DNA of 64,000 nt from Dioszegia crocea. Its lineage: Eukaryota > Basidiomycota > Tremellomycetes > Tremellales > Bulleribasidiaceae. A program made the translations under genes and the position numbers. The notes beneath the pieces were generated by a model. That model had not been told where the DNA came from. It did no database searches and saw only the letters and a list, made by a program, of their open reading frames with translations. Shown one piece after another: positions 11,089 to 22,233 of the stretch; within the stretch, counting starts at the first letter, position 1, and each line of letters starts with the position of its first letter. The stretch lies in assembly GCA_001600615.1 (NCBI GenBank), contig BCKK01000009.1, positions 590,953 to 654,952 of the forward strand, in the 5' to 3' direction.

Positions 11089-13182
11089 CTAGATCACGTC
11101 CAGAAGCAACATCAGTCCCAAACTCGTCATCATTGCCAATCCTTCCGCTCTCCACACCTTCAATCTGCTTCCCGCCCGACTCTCCTTGGTCTTCGGAGGT
11201 GGCTCGACAAAGTTGACAGGGCCCGGACTTCCAGTAAGGTTGGCATTCGTCGGCGCTTGTTGCGGAATTGCAACCTCGCCCTTGAGCTGATAGACTTTAA
11301 GGCTGTTGATGAGCCAAATGGCATTATTGAGGTTTGCCTATATTGATCAGCTTTGCTTCAGTCTATACTTGACAGAACGCGCTAGCTGGGACTTACGGGG
11401 TTCGCAACTATTTCTGCACATGTTCCGGGACAATATGGGAACTCTGGGCGAGGTAAGCTTGATAATACACTGCGCAAGTCATGAAAGCAGAAGCTTACGG
11501 TGATACAGTCCTCCAGCCCAGTCACCTGTAAATATCAGCGAGGGCATAGCCAATATGCGAATGATGGAGACATACCACAGAGATTGATGTTGAGTATCAG
11601 AGTCTGAGGCTTGAAATATTCGAATGGATTACAAGTAGCTGCTCCCCATGCTGCAACTGGTTGACCCCCTGCACTTGTTAAGCTTGTGAATTTGACAGCT
11701 CTTATGATCACGCAAACTTACATCCAGCAGGAATGGGCGCGCCTTTGGTGATACTGCCTATATCAGCGCATCCTATATATCTACAAAGCAGACATTTGCT
11801 TACTCGGCCGGTATATCCTTCCTCAACCAATTCCCTATCCCGTCAGCTTTAGCTCGTCAGATCAATCCTGAGCGGTCCGATCAGCTTACACATCTTAATA
11901 CCATCTCCGTCCCACTGCATCGCATATACCCCACCACCTTGCGCATTGACCTTCTCGCCATATGAGTCTTGCGACTTGGAGAGAATAGAGCAGCCTGTGC
12001 CTCCTGTCTCATTAGCGTAGGCCATCATTGGAGCAAGACTACCCACCTGAAGCTCTATCGCAGATTGGGTTCTACAGAATCAGTACTGCTCCCAGGGTGC
12101 GAAATCAGAGATATTTGCAGATAGGACTTACTTGGAGTTGACCGCTGAATCTGCCGGGAGTCTGATCCACCACGCAACCGGGTTTGGTGTGTCTGCCTAT
12201 CAGCTGTTGCCTTTCAGACCCGGAAGGAGGTACTGTTAATTACATCGTCATTTGACTGAGATGGTCAGCTTTGATGCAATCGTCCGCAAATTGATCGCTA
12301 GGAAGAGCTTACTTTTGGTTCATTGATTGAATACCCTCCTGACTTGGTCAGCTTGAGACGCGGCACGGGTGTCGAAGGCTTACGATAATATCGATCTCTC
12401 CCTGACAATGTCAGCTATCCGACAATCAGACCAAGACCGGGAACCAGCTTACCGCCAAAGGCCACGTATCATTATATCCCAATGTCCAGACTGAGATGTC
12501 AGCTCTGACCATCCTCTGATCGAGGGAGAGATGATATTCTGAACTTACATGCCGGCCAAACACCGCAGCCCCACGGCATGAGCCTTACATCAATGATGAA
12601 GACACCTCCAGCAAACAATTGGCGCGTCGTTATCCGGATGGAATCTCTCAACGTGCCGACTGGTAGGGTAGTCCAGTGATCCGCCTGAGATAATGTCAGT
12701 TGACTTGCCGGTATCAATTATCAGCGTCTAACTTACCTGTATACCTGGTGTTCCGTCTTGAGTCCAGAAAGCGAGTCCACGGGCAAAGGCGTCTTTGGCG
12801 TTGACGTAGCTGGATACATCAGCTGTCACCCGAAAACAATCGTGCGGGATGCAGCTTACTTGACAACTGAACAGGCGCTGAATCAGCATAAATTGCACTA
12901 CATAGAAAGCTACTCACGGCCATTGCTTGGGTCTGATCACTATCAGCAGATGTCACTACGCCCGCTTAGAAGGGACTCACCTGGTTCCGAGAAGAAATCC
13001 CAGCCATCGAAGAAGGTTTTTCCGCTGTACTCGATCTGGAGCACGAATGGGCTGACAGGTGCTTGTCTCTCATGCAGGCTGCGAAGTCGATCGTACCCAT
13101 CATCTGAATTGGGACTGGCGGCGAATGAGAAGGCGAAAGGTATAGCTACAATCAGGGCGAGTGTGGTGCGAAGGGGAATCAT
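11089..13182 (-). CDS. Glycoside hydrolase family 16 endo-beta-1,3(4)-glucanase-like protein
   Basis: The start ATG (13180-13182) begins a signal peptide (residues 1-22, hydrophobic LALIVAIPFAFSFAA). The mature part reads as a basidiomycete GH16 enzyme in order: YSGKTFFDGWDFFSEP, YVNAKDAFARG, FIIDVRLMPWGCGVWPAFWT, the catalytic signature GEIDIIEG (nucleophile and acid/base Glu both kept), an HTKPGC block, ADITKGAPIPAGW, CGDWAG, and CPGTCAEIVANP. The family hydrolyses or remodels beta-1,3(4)-glucans of cell walls. A hydrophobic tail (MMTSLGLMLLLDV) at the C-terminus after a Pro/Lys-rich linker could be a GPI signal or a membrane anchor. The gene is split into about 18 exons, several very small: 7 nt (12860-12866), 12, 15 and 18 nt. 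The stop is at 11089-11091. Confidence 0.92.
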
Positions 13183-14854
13183 TTCGATAAGGTTGGATGA
13201 TCCAGTTCAAGTCTGTGCGTAAACAGGGTATAGTGGCGAGGTCAGAGCGTATTCGCTATCTGAATATCAGTTATCAGATCGTATAGGTGACCGAGGGGAT
13301 TCTTCCAAGCTCCGCTGACAAGGGCGAGATAAGACCAAAAAACGAACCTTTGATGCCAACGACAGTCCTCGGGCTTTTCGGCGAAAAGTGACTGGTGATG
13401 TAGACGTACGTCTTGATTCTGGAAGGTCCGAGAACCAGTAGAAGAATCTAGTGAGAAGTCAGTGCGAGGAAGGGGCGTCATGAAAATTTCGCACGGCCTC
13501 ATTGTTCTCGCGAGACACACACAGCGTGTGTGTGCTTCCACCTCGCGCGCCCTTTGCCCGTCAATCTCCCAGTTTTTCGACAGCGACGTGATAGATATGC
13601 GCCCGATTGGAATGCCTTGCATCGCCTGCTCCCAGGAGTGCTGTGCATATGTGGCTTAGAGCGTGGAGAGAGTACAAACCATGCTTGTGCTGCTCTGTGC
13701 TGCTCTGGTTGTTCAGTTCACCCCGTGCTAGGTGCTGACGTCATCATCGTCGCGTAAACGTTTAGACAGTCGCGTCGAAATTCGCTCAACGCTTGCTAAG
13801 ACCTCAATCATCAATGTACGCTCGATATGTCTGCCGTCTCCTATCCAGATACAGCCTGTCCTCGGGATATCCATGACTGCTGTATGAAAATTCCGAATCA
13901 CGCCCAACGATCCTGATTGTAATCCCGAGCGCTTGGACCGAATTCTCGAAAGGACCCCCCTCCCCCAATCCCATCTCACCCCTCTCCCTGATTTGGTGGC
14001 TCGTAAAGCCGCGAATCCTTGTTAGCGGAAGGCGATATCGAGGACAGCATTGTGGACAGGCCTCGATCCGATCATGGCCGTCGCCTTCCACAGCTGAGGC
14101 GAAGTTCGGGAATTTGAGAAATCTCCGTCGGTCCACCCGTCCTGCCCTCCCCTCATCCTCCCATATAATGTCCCGACCACGCCATCCACGTCAAATCCCC
14201 TTCGTTATGGATGCACCGTATCGAACCTCTGCTATATATCATCCTGCTATCCTTCACGGTGGTGGTATGGCATAGCAAGCATGAATTTGACTTTCAAGCG
14301 CCAGATCTGATACACACACGATGACGATGACGACGAGCTTGACGACGGACGGGTCCGTGCATATTCAGCAGCTAGTACAGTCAACTCTCATCACCTCCTC
14401 TCTCGTCTGTACTTCATCTTGCTCACTGTCCGACCAGCAACACATACCTGGATTGACCTAGCACCGCCACTCATACCGTCAGCCATGAGCTGCTGCTTTG
14501 AGTTCTGCTAGGTGAGTGAACCGCCCCCCATCGCGCGCTGTCAAGCTCTGATCAGTCATACATGACCCTCCTCCCTCTCCTCCTCCTTCCTCTCCCTTTC
14601 CTGAACAAATTCCATAATAGAGCTCTTGTACGCCTCATGTCCCCCATCACATGTTCACTCCCCACCCATCTGCTTCCAGCCCCATCTAGCTCGCCGCTGA
14701 CGATTGAAGAACTTGCAATCCCACGCCAACCCCCTCCTCCTCCCTCCTTCTCCCTCCTTCTCCCTCTATCTCCCTTCCCCCACTCCAACATACCACTATC
14801 CTCACCCCACCTCTCGCCGACCTCATTCGTCGAGATCTTCGCCGATCATCGATC
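13183..14854. other. Intergenic region, no supported gene
   Basis: About 1.7 kb between divergent genes. The short open frames on both strands lack family features and good splice signals. The last 300 bp (about 14560-14850) are strongly C/T-rich on the plus strand, as in many fungal 5' leaders, just before the next start codon. Confidence 0.5.
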
Positions 14855-17089
14855 ATGTCCCGTCAGCCATCCCCAACTTCGTCTGACGACCTCTCGCCAC
14901 CTCCTTCCTCTCCTGCCGCTAAGACCGAAGATGATATTGAAGATCTCATTCCAGCCATGAATGACGGGGACGATTCCGACACTGATTCGGTGACCCAAAG
15001 AATCAGGGCGTTCAATAAGAGCAAGCAGGAGGATGAGGGGGATGACGAAGATGCGGAGGGAGAAGACGAACTGGAGGAAGAGATCGAAGAGGTGGAGGTG
15101 GAGGTGAAGAAGAAGCCTGCTTCTAAGAAGCGGAAGATCAAGAAGCAAAGCGACAGCGAGGCGGAGAGTACCGATTACGAGCCGGGCGGTAAGGGCAAGA
15201 AGGGGAAGAAGTCTAAGACGAAGAAGAAGGGCGAGGGTAAGGGTAAAGGGAAAGGGAAGAAGGAGGCCAAGGTGCCTGAGAAGAAGGTGTTAAGGGCCAA
15301 GGCGGCAGTGTGGGGGGATCTACCGGATTGGGAGGATAGGGAGGATTCTCCTTTGTTGGAGCTGCCTGGAGATGTCCTGGATCGGTGTTTTGGCGCTAAT
15401 CAGGATCTGGAGGTGAGTTCCCAATGGCACTTCAGGGAACAAGACAAAGTGCTGACGTGCCCAGCTTAGGGACTTCGTCGCCCTCGCCGGCGTGAACAAA
15501 TTCTTCCGCCACCACCTAAACGACTCCTTCTTCCACGTAAGTCTCGTCCTTGTTTTTCCGACAAGGTATGTCAGGCTGACGAACAGGAACTCTGGTTCGT
15601 TTCCGGAACAGAGGTACCGGGTCCCTACCATGGGTCTCCCGGGCGTCTTCTAAAGACCCAGACCATTCACGACCCCGTTACCAAAACGGACACCACCTCC
15701 CCCAATCGTCCCAAGGGTCATCCGGCATGGACAGCCTTCACCCGGGACATCAAACCCTGGTGGATCGATCCTGTCGACCCGGACTACCCCTCCGATCCGA
15801 CGACGGCCGTTCCGACATCTCGCCGAAACAAAAAGTCCACCAGCCCTGCGCCACAGCCCTCCAAGCCAAAGGTCAAACACTATACACCTCACGGACCACG
15901 TTCTGGGTGGACGAGAGCGCAATATACGGTCTACAAAGAGGAGAAGAGCAGGTACGGGGCTCGACAGCTGAAGAAACGGCTTGCAGCTGCGGAAGAGGCG
16001 GCCAAGAAAGCTGTGGCCGACTCGAAGGGACGGAGTATCAAGGTCGGGAAGATCAATCGATCAATCTTGAGTGTGGTGCTCGGTCGTCAGAATGGGGTGG
16101 AGGCTGTGAAGAAGGATGAAAGGGGAATGCCTGTCATTGAGAAGGCTGAAGCAAAGGAGATTGTCGTGGGAGAGGACGGAAAGGAACTAGTGCCGAAAAA
16201 GAATAAGAAGAGGCGGAAGGTGGAAAAGGCTGCAATGCCCCGTTCAAAGGTCAGGGAGCCCATTCCAGAATGGGAGAAGAATCATCAGGACGAGTGGGAG
16301 GTGCCCGATACGGATGATGAGGAAGAGCCAGTGGTGGAGAGGGAAGTGCGGTTTGGTCCTGATGGGCAGAAGATCCCTTGCGATTTCTGGCCTAGTAAAT
16401 GGAGAAAGGTCATTGCGGGAGAGGTCAACGGTTCTTGGATCAATCTGACGGTGAGCTGGATTGCGTACGGAGTGTTGTGCCATCCGATGCGAGAATAAGC
16501 TGACATTTCAGGATGCAATGAAAACGTTCAAGGTGTCTAAATCGGAGCTGATCACTTTGCGACATATTCTGATTGTAAGTTTCTTGCGGGCCGGGAGTAC
16601 GTTGAGCTGACGAGACGATAGGCCAATCCCCTTAGCTGCAAACAGTTAGTCATTCAAAAATGATGATCTCCCTGGGCGAAGCTGACATCTTCAGGCCTCA
16701 GCAGATGTACGCTCGATATTCAAGCCCGCCGAGACTGAGTCGCGAGCTGATATGTCAGGTTCAATAAACCTGCAGTTGAGGCATTGGCGTATCGGTCCCA
16801 TGGGGGACACTCGGCTCATCTACAGCATATGTCAGTTTTTATGCTTTCAAAGCGCATGTGGCCATGCTGATTTGGTTGTAGGGTCAACACTGCCGAACGG
16901 GCCCGAAAGGCTAACGACGCCAAGCAGGCCAAAGCTGACAAGGCGAGAGCAAACGGTGAAAAGGTACCTAAGCGAAAGCACATCGTAGATCCCATGGAAA
17001 CGGTACTTGACCTGCGGTATGGCATGTACTGGGGTGATAATGCTGAGTGCAGCAAGAAGTGTTGGTGTAGGAATGGGGGATGGCAGTGA
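14855..17089 (+). CDS. F-box-like protein with conserved C-terminal module, family copy A
   Basis: Exons: 14855-15412, 15465-15536, 15587-16450, 16512-16574, 16622-16644, then three short exons from 16695 to the stop at 17087-17089. The N-terminus is acidic (residues about 20-85), then Lys-rich (basic, nuclear-signal-like). A hydrophobic 40-residue core follows (LLELPGDVLDRCFG, DFVALAGVNKFFRHHL), which fits an F-box, the adaptor motif of SCF ubiquitin ligases. The middle is charged and holds the WEVPDTDDEEE motif that recurs in the paralogues. Near the end, WINLTDAMKTFKVSKSELI, LRHILIANP and EALAYRSHGGHSAHLQHM form a compact domain resembling the C-terminal helical module of XPA-type proteins (inference). 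The tail is Cys-rich (CSKKCWC). Two more copies lie at 20149 and 22234. SCF membership is inferred from the F-box-like pattern only. Confidence 0.8.
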
Positions 17090-17335
17090 GGGGGAATGAG
17101 GCGTTGGATGTTTCAAGCAAGGCAGGGTTTTGCGGGTGTGACTTGTGTAGGCTGAGGGGAGGGGCTTTGGGTTGTGCGAAAGGAGTTTGATTGTGTATCG
17201 CGTCGATACACGCGCCTTAGGTCGGGGCTTTGTAGAAATAGCATGTACGTTGTAAGTACTAGTCGCATCCTCTGATGGACTCAATTGTCTTCTGGGGACG
17301 ACATCAAAAGTGGAAAGAGATACGACATAGATACA

Positions 17336-18837
17336 TTATTCGATGGTTGGTCGCTTTAACAACACAGCGTCCTCGTCCATCTCATCCTCCTCATTATCCC
17401 CACTGCCCGACTCAGCCCCTTGCTCCACTTCCACTTCTGGTTCCCTTTCCAACCCCTCTTCTGCCACCTTGGCAACTCCCGATCCAGCTGGTTCGCCCTG
17501 AGATACAGGCGGTAGATCCACCATGCTCAGTGTCGACGATGAGCTTCCCGGTCTAGGAGCCGAGATCTCAATCAGAGCTTCCAGCATTTGCCGTTGTGTC
17601 GACTCCGCCAGATTAGCGACATCAGACGGCGACAGCCCTTTGGTAGATATAGGGGGTAAGACTAGTGTGATCAGCTCATGTCCGATTGCCACGACTGAAG
17701 TACTAACCTCGTATTCTTAGTGTACCAGAATCGAATCGAGATGACCCATCAAACAGCCTGTGGTAATTCTCACAGACAACCGGTATTATAGGTACTTGAG
17801 CTTGAACGGCGAGGTGGAATGCGCCCTTTTTGAATGGTAGGAGTTTGGATTCGGCGGAAGAGGAGCGGGTACCTTCTGGGAAGACCCATAGTGATATCTG
17901 ACTACGTCAGCTTTGCTCTTGCGAGATTTGACGCGAATGCGGGGCAGTCTGGAAGAGTCGAGAACATAGGGACGAAAAACTTGCCCCTCTAGCCTTCATA
18001 TCGTCTGCTGCTTCAGCCATCGCTGCCAGTGCATTCTTCCTATTCTTCCGATCAACAAACACAGCACCGGATGCTGCCACTATCTTGTCAGCCATACACC
18101 AAACGCCAGTGTTGTTGTAGACATACGGTATTGACCCAACAAAGGCGCCCACATCAACTCTTTCTTAGCCATGATACTCGCCCGTTTAGGGAATATCCGG
18201 CCGAGATATAGGATGTCAAAGAAGCTAGACATATCAGCTGGTCTCTCGTAGGCATAGGTAGCTTGGAATATAAAAGCGCAGCCCACCTTTGATGGTTCCC
18301 AACCAAAATTGCGCTCTGCTCTTTCCCAACCTCTTGCTCCAGATGCTCTCCGCCCTCAACTACCAGCTTGACGCCTATTAGTGGGCTTGTAATACCGTAG
18401 AAGGACCTAGCGACGAGGTAGTTGATGTTCAGGCGCTAAGGCGGTCAGCGTGAGTCAGGAACGGCGTGTTTGGGTATTGACGGTGGCGAATGGGTCTTGA
18501 CGCGCCGCTTGACTTGCTGAGCACCTCGCCGCGCAGCGATAGCAAGATCGATCCTGGCTCGGCTGTACCCGGAATCCGAACTTACCTGTCCCACTACGGT
18601 AGCTACCAAGCTAATGAATACCCCCGCAACACTCATGAACCCCAGGGTACCCGCGTAGAGCGTGAAGTGATACGCATATCGCGCCCGACGAGATTTCCGG
18701 CTGAGAACGCCCAAAGTCGACAGAGCGATGGTGGATAAGAGTGCAAAGGGCTTCAGTAGCGACAGGAACATGTTCCTGCCTTGTAGAGTAGTCAGATTGA
18801 GGGAGATGTACACACCATGAAGCGCTTTTGTTGCCAT
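17336..18837 (-). CDS. SLC1: 1-acyl-sn-glycerol-3-phosphate acyltransferase (LPA acyltransferase)
   Basis: Transfers an acyl chain to lysophosphatidic acid to make phosphatidic acid, normally in the ER or lipid droplets. Exons: 18435 side to 18287, 18224-18127, 18079-17985, 17897-17708, 17661-17336, with the first exon 18837-18586. The PlsC-family motifs are clear: NHQSFFD (NHxxxxD catalytic box, split by an intron), FPEGTRS (substrate-binding box), and VPIIPVV. N-terminal hydrophobic segments (LKPFALLSTIALSTLGVL and GFMSVAGVFISLVATVVG) give membrane spans. The C-terminal tail is Glu/Ser-rich and acidic, longer than in the yeast enzyme. The fourth intron appears to use a GC donor (gcaagt at 17984) with acceptor at 17898. 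I took the ATG at 18837 because no upstream in-frame ATG exists. Confidence 0.92.
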
Positions 18838-19015
18838 GGGTCCTTTTGGCGCCGAGGCCGAGGGCAATCAGGCACCGGCGCGTGGGACGACCAGTTTACG
18901 TAAACTTCGGGTAAACCGCTTAAACCCATGACGCGCCTCGTCTCGCTTGAGCCTTCGTCGCATGAGGGTGTATATCTTGCCTACTCACCATCGCTGCAGA
19001 AGTCGTCAAGCCATT
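18838..19015. promoter_or_regulatory. Compact divergent promoter with 14-bp palindrome (TTACGTAA core)
   Basis: Only 178 bp separate the divergent acyltransferase and GMF start codons. Positions 18893-18906 read AGTTTACGTAAACT, a perfect palindrome whose TTACGTAA core is a known binding sequence for bZIP proteins of the Yap/C-EBP type. Function here is inferred. Confidence 0.5.
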
Positions 19016-19815
19016 ATGGTGAGTTGCGTAGCTGCGCTGACGTGACGAGGCACTAATCATTGAAGCTGACAATCAGTCTCGTACAGTAGATATCCCCGTC
19101 GACGTCAAGGATGCGCTCAAGAAGTTCCGCTTTGCCAACAACAAGGGTACTGCCGCTATCTCAGGTGAGTTTCTAGCAATACCAGGGACGGCATGATACG
19201 ATACATCTGGACCAGATATTCTACTCGAAGCCGAACTGATATCCCTAGTGAAGATCGTCAAGGCGGATCTATCCATGAAGGTTGATGAGCAATTCAAAGA
19301 TCAATCAATCGATGAGATTGCCGAAGGTGTGTTGCGACTCTGATTCGAGATATCGGCCAGATGACTTCCGGAACGTGGCTGACGGATCAAAGAGCTACCA
19401 GAGAACTCACCTCGCTTCGTCTTGATTTCACACGAATTAGTGAGTGGGATATCAAGAGCCTAGCTTACGGATGTGTCCGTGCTGACGGTATAGAAACACA
19501 AGGATGGACGGATATCGTATCCCCTGATTCTGGTCAACTGGTCCGTCCTATATTGGCTGGGGAGAAGCTACTCCGGCCGTTGGCTGATAATCAGGGCACC
19601 AAGCGGCTCGCCAACGGATCTGATGACGCTCCACGCTTCGAGTTTATCTTACTTCCAGCAAACTGCAGAGGTGGCAAAGGTATGCTTTATCCCGCAAATA
19701 TTGTCTCTTATATGTGCGCATTAGAAGTCAGAGCTGACTTTAGTAGATACTGGAAGTGAGAGAAGGAGCCGAGGGATTGACGGAGAAGTCGGTCGAAGAT
19801 AGATTACTCGCTTGA
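19016..19815 (+). CDS. AIM7: Glia maturation factor / Aim7-type ADF-homology protein
   Basis: GMF proteins are ADF/cofilin-fold regulators of the Arp2/3 complex that promote debranching of actin networks. Seven exons: 19016-19018 (the ATG alone), 19077-19164, 19249-19326, 19393-19439, 19494-19540, 19595-19679, 19747-19815. The product is about 138 residues, the usual family size. Diagnostic segments appear in order: VDIPVDVKDALKKFRF, KIVKADLSMKVDE, ELPENSPRFVLISHEL, KHKDGRISYPLILVNWAP, LMTLHASSLSYFQQTAEVAK and LEVREGAEGLTEKSVEDRLL. The fourth intron (19541-19594) uses donor gtccgt, which is required to keep NWAP in frame. The gene is divergent from the acyltransferase. Confidence 0.93.
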
Positions 19816-20148
19816 TCCGTTACCCTCAGCACACATCTCAATTTTGGGACCCCGAGTGGAATTTTCAGAACCTACTAGTCTCGTAGGGGCCTGTGGGAGC
19901 ATCATTTGTACCTCACTGCTAATCTCACATTGAGGTACTACTATACAAGTACGCCGAGCGGCGAAGGGAAGACGCTGGAACTCGCCAGAAGCGGATCTCG
20001 GCTTTACGGCATGCCGGTCCCGCTCTGTCCCGCTCACTGTTGTTCCGCGGTCAACTGATCAAAGCTTTGCCACATTACATCTATCCATCTCTACTCATCT
20101 TTCAGTACTTTCCATCTTCCTATCGCCCTTCAAATACATTGTCTTAAC
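19816..20148. other. Intergenic, promoter of F-box copy B
   Basis: A 333-bp gap without a supportable gene. It must hold the 3' end of the GMF transcript and the promoter of the next gene; I see no distinctive motif. Confidence 0.4.
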
Positions 20149-21964
20149 ATGGTTGTTCCTCAGAATCCTACGCCCAAGAAAACAGGCGGGCTAGCAACAG
20201 CCCTTCAAACGGGATCCGGCGGAATGGTTTCTAGCCAACCCGCTGTGCCTCCCCCATCGATGGTCAGCCTACCTGTAACCTAGTCCACTCAAGGGCCTCC
20301 TGCAACTCCGACAAAGAAGCGCAAAGACGCCGCAAAGACGCCAGATGGTGGAGATAAACCAGACACACCCAGGAAAAGAGCTGCGAAGGGGAAAGATAAG
20401 CCGGAGACGTTGAAGCAGAAGGCTGCGAGGGAGAAAAAGGAGAGGGAGGACTTTATCAAGGCGAGGAAGTTGAGATATGAGCCGAAGTGGGGTATGAGGC
20501 GGGAATGCCCGTTGCTGGATAAGTTGCCGAATGATTTGTTGGATCAGTGCTTCAACATACGCCAAGGCTTTGAGGTGAGCTTGGATCTTTTAACGTGGGG
20601 CTGTGCTGACTGACAGATGCGTGACTGGGTGGCTTTGGCAGGAGCAAGCACCTTCTTTAGAGACCATATCAATGAGGAAGTCTTCAAGGTGAGTCATTAT
20701 GTCCAGGCCGGCAATATCAGCTGACGAAACGAGGAAATCTCCGCGCCTACGCTCAACCTCGGCCCAACCAAAAAGCGAGGACCTGCCTATCATCCCTTCT
20801 CGCAAGAGATTACACCCTGGCGAGAGGCTCATCCTGTCACTATGACCGTACCCGCAGACCCTACCCCATCGTATCATACCCCTGCTGGACCTCGAGACAA
20901 GTGGACGAAGGCGGAGTACGAGCAATACAAGAAGGAGAAGGACGCCTATATTGCCAACGAGAGAAGAAAGCGGGAGACCAAAAGCCGATTCGTGGGAGGT
21001 CGGTTTGTGACTGGCAAGCCAACCCTTCCTAAGCCGAAGATGATTTGCTACAATGGTTATCCGACTGGAGACCAATCTATCGTTCCTGGTGTTAAAGCTG
21101 TACCGAAGGAGCCAGCAGCATCACAGGACGAGGGGGCGGAGTGGGTCGTGCCTGATATCAGGGAAGAGGATCAATTGGAGGCGGAACCTCCGGTGGTGCG
21201 ATATGTGAATGCTGAGCACGAGGCTTTGAAGGATTTTTGGCCTAGCGCAACGCGAACCAAGATTGCGGAAGATGTGAATAAAGACTGGATCAAGAAGTCT
21301 GTAAGTCTGGTTGGGCCTTGCAAGTGGTGATCATTGAAGGTGGCTGATTCTCAGGATGTCACTAGTATCTATACAGTCACGGTCGATGAATTGACTTCAA
21401 TTCGACATGCTCTGGTAGTGAGTGCCCTCAAACGCTTTAGCAGGGGTGCAAGCTGACAATGCCCAGCCTATGAACAACCAATATAAGACGTGAGTGTATG
21501 GATCTCGATAAAAGGTCTTTGCTGATGGTCTCAGAAAAGCACACGCGTACGCTTACTGCTGGCTTTGTTATCGGTCGATGCCGAAAATGCTGACTAGACA
21601 GATATCAGGTTGCAGCAATCAAAGCACTGTCCATATCGATTCGTGGGGGATACGAAGGCTACCTTGAGCACCTGTAAGTCTGGCCTTCGCGGAGCTACGA
21701 TATGCAACTGACAGCGTCAGTAATATTATCAAAGTCAAGAACCAGAAAGCTGCCGCCGCGAAGCAGGCCAAAATTGATAAAGCCATAGCTGAAGGCAAGC
21801 CGATTCCACAACGCAAAAAGAAGGCGCCAGCAGCTAGGCTACACACTTCATCTGGACACAAAAACATCTTTGAGCAGATGGGCTTCTTCTGTATGTGCTG
21901 CGAAGGTGGGAACGACGAAGAGTATGAGGACAATGAGGATTTTGCGGGGGAACAGTATTTCTAG
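20149..21964 (+). CDS. F-box-like protein, family copy B (in-frame stop near N-terminus)
   Basis: Paralogue of the gene at 14855. The F-box-like core reads CPLLDKLPNDLLDQCFN, then after an intron DWVALAGASTFFRDHI. The acidic VVPDIREED motif and the C-terminal module (DWIKKSDVTSIYTVTVDEL, SIRHALV, AIKALSISIRGGYEGYLEHL) match copies A and C. The C-terminus is acidic with FCMCC. The stop is at 21962-21964. Oddity: reading from the ATG at 20149-20151, an in-frame TAG occurs at 20281-20283 while the same frame stays open downstream. A GT..AG segment of only 21 nt (20262-20282 region) would remove it but is shorter than any credible intron. The next in-frame ATG (about 20491) lies at the start of the F-box core. 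So it is either an N-terminally shortened protein, an unusual splice, or a decaying copy. Confidence 0.68.
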
Positions 21965-22233
21965 ATTGAAGCTTGTTATGAATGGCGGGATTTTGTTCTG
22001 GTGACTGGAGATCGTGGCATGGCTTCACTCTTCACTTCGGCGGTGGAGCCTGCCTCACATCCCCACAGGATCACTGGCACCGAGGGGATAGCGCACGCCA
22101 CTGCAACTACACATTCCTCACATTACGGCATGGGATGACTGGACTCTCAAAGGGCTAATTAATTATCCCTGGCCGATCTTTGCCACCGTTCACCTACTCA
22201 GGCAATCACCAAGGCACACATAAAGTCCACCGC

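Noticed and set aside
13242..14136. Several minus frames of 80-126 codons in the 1.6-kb gap
   Set aside because: Mutually overlapping, no motifs or intron signals linking them.
20262..20282. 21-nt GT..AG segment as an intron removing the stop in F-box copy B
   Set aside because: Too short for spliceosomal splicing; all other introns here are 30 nt or longer.
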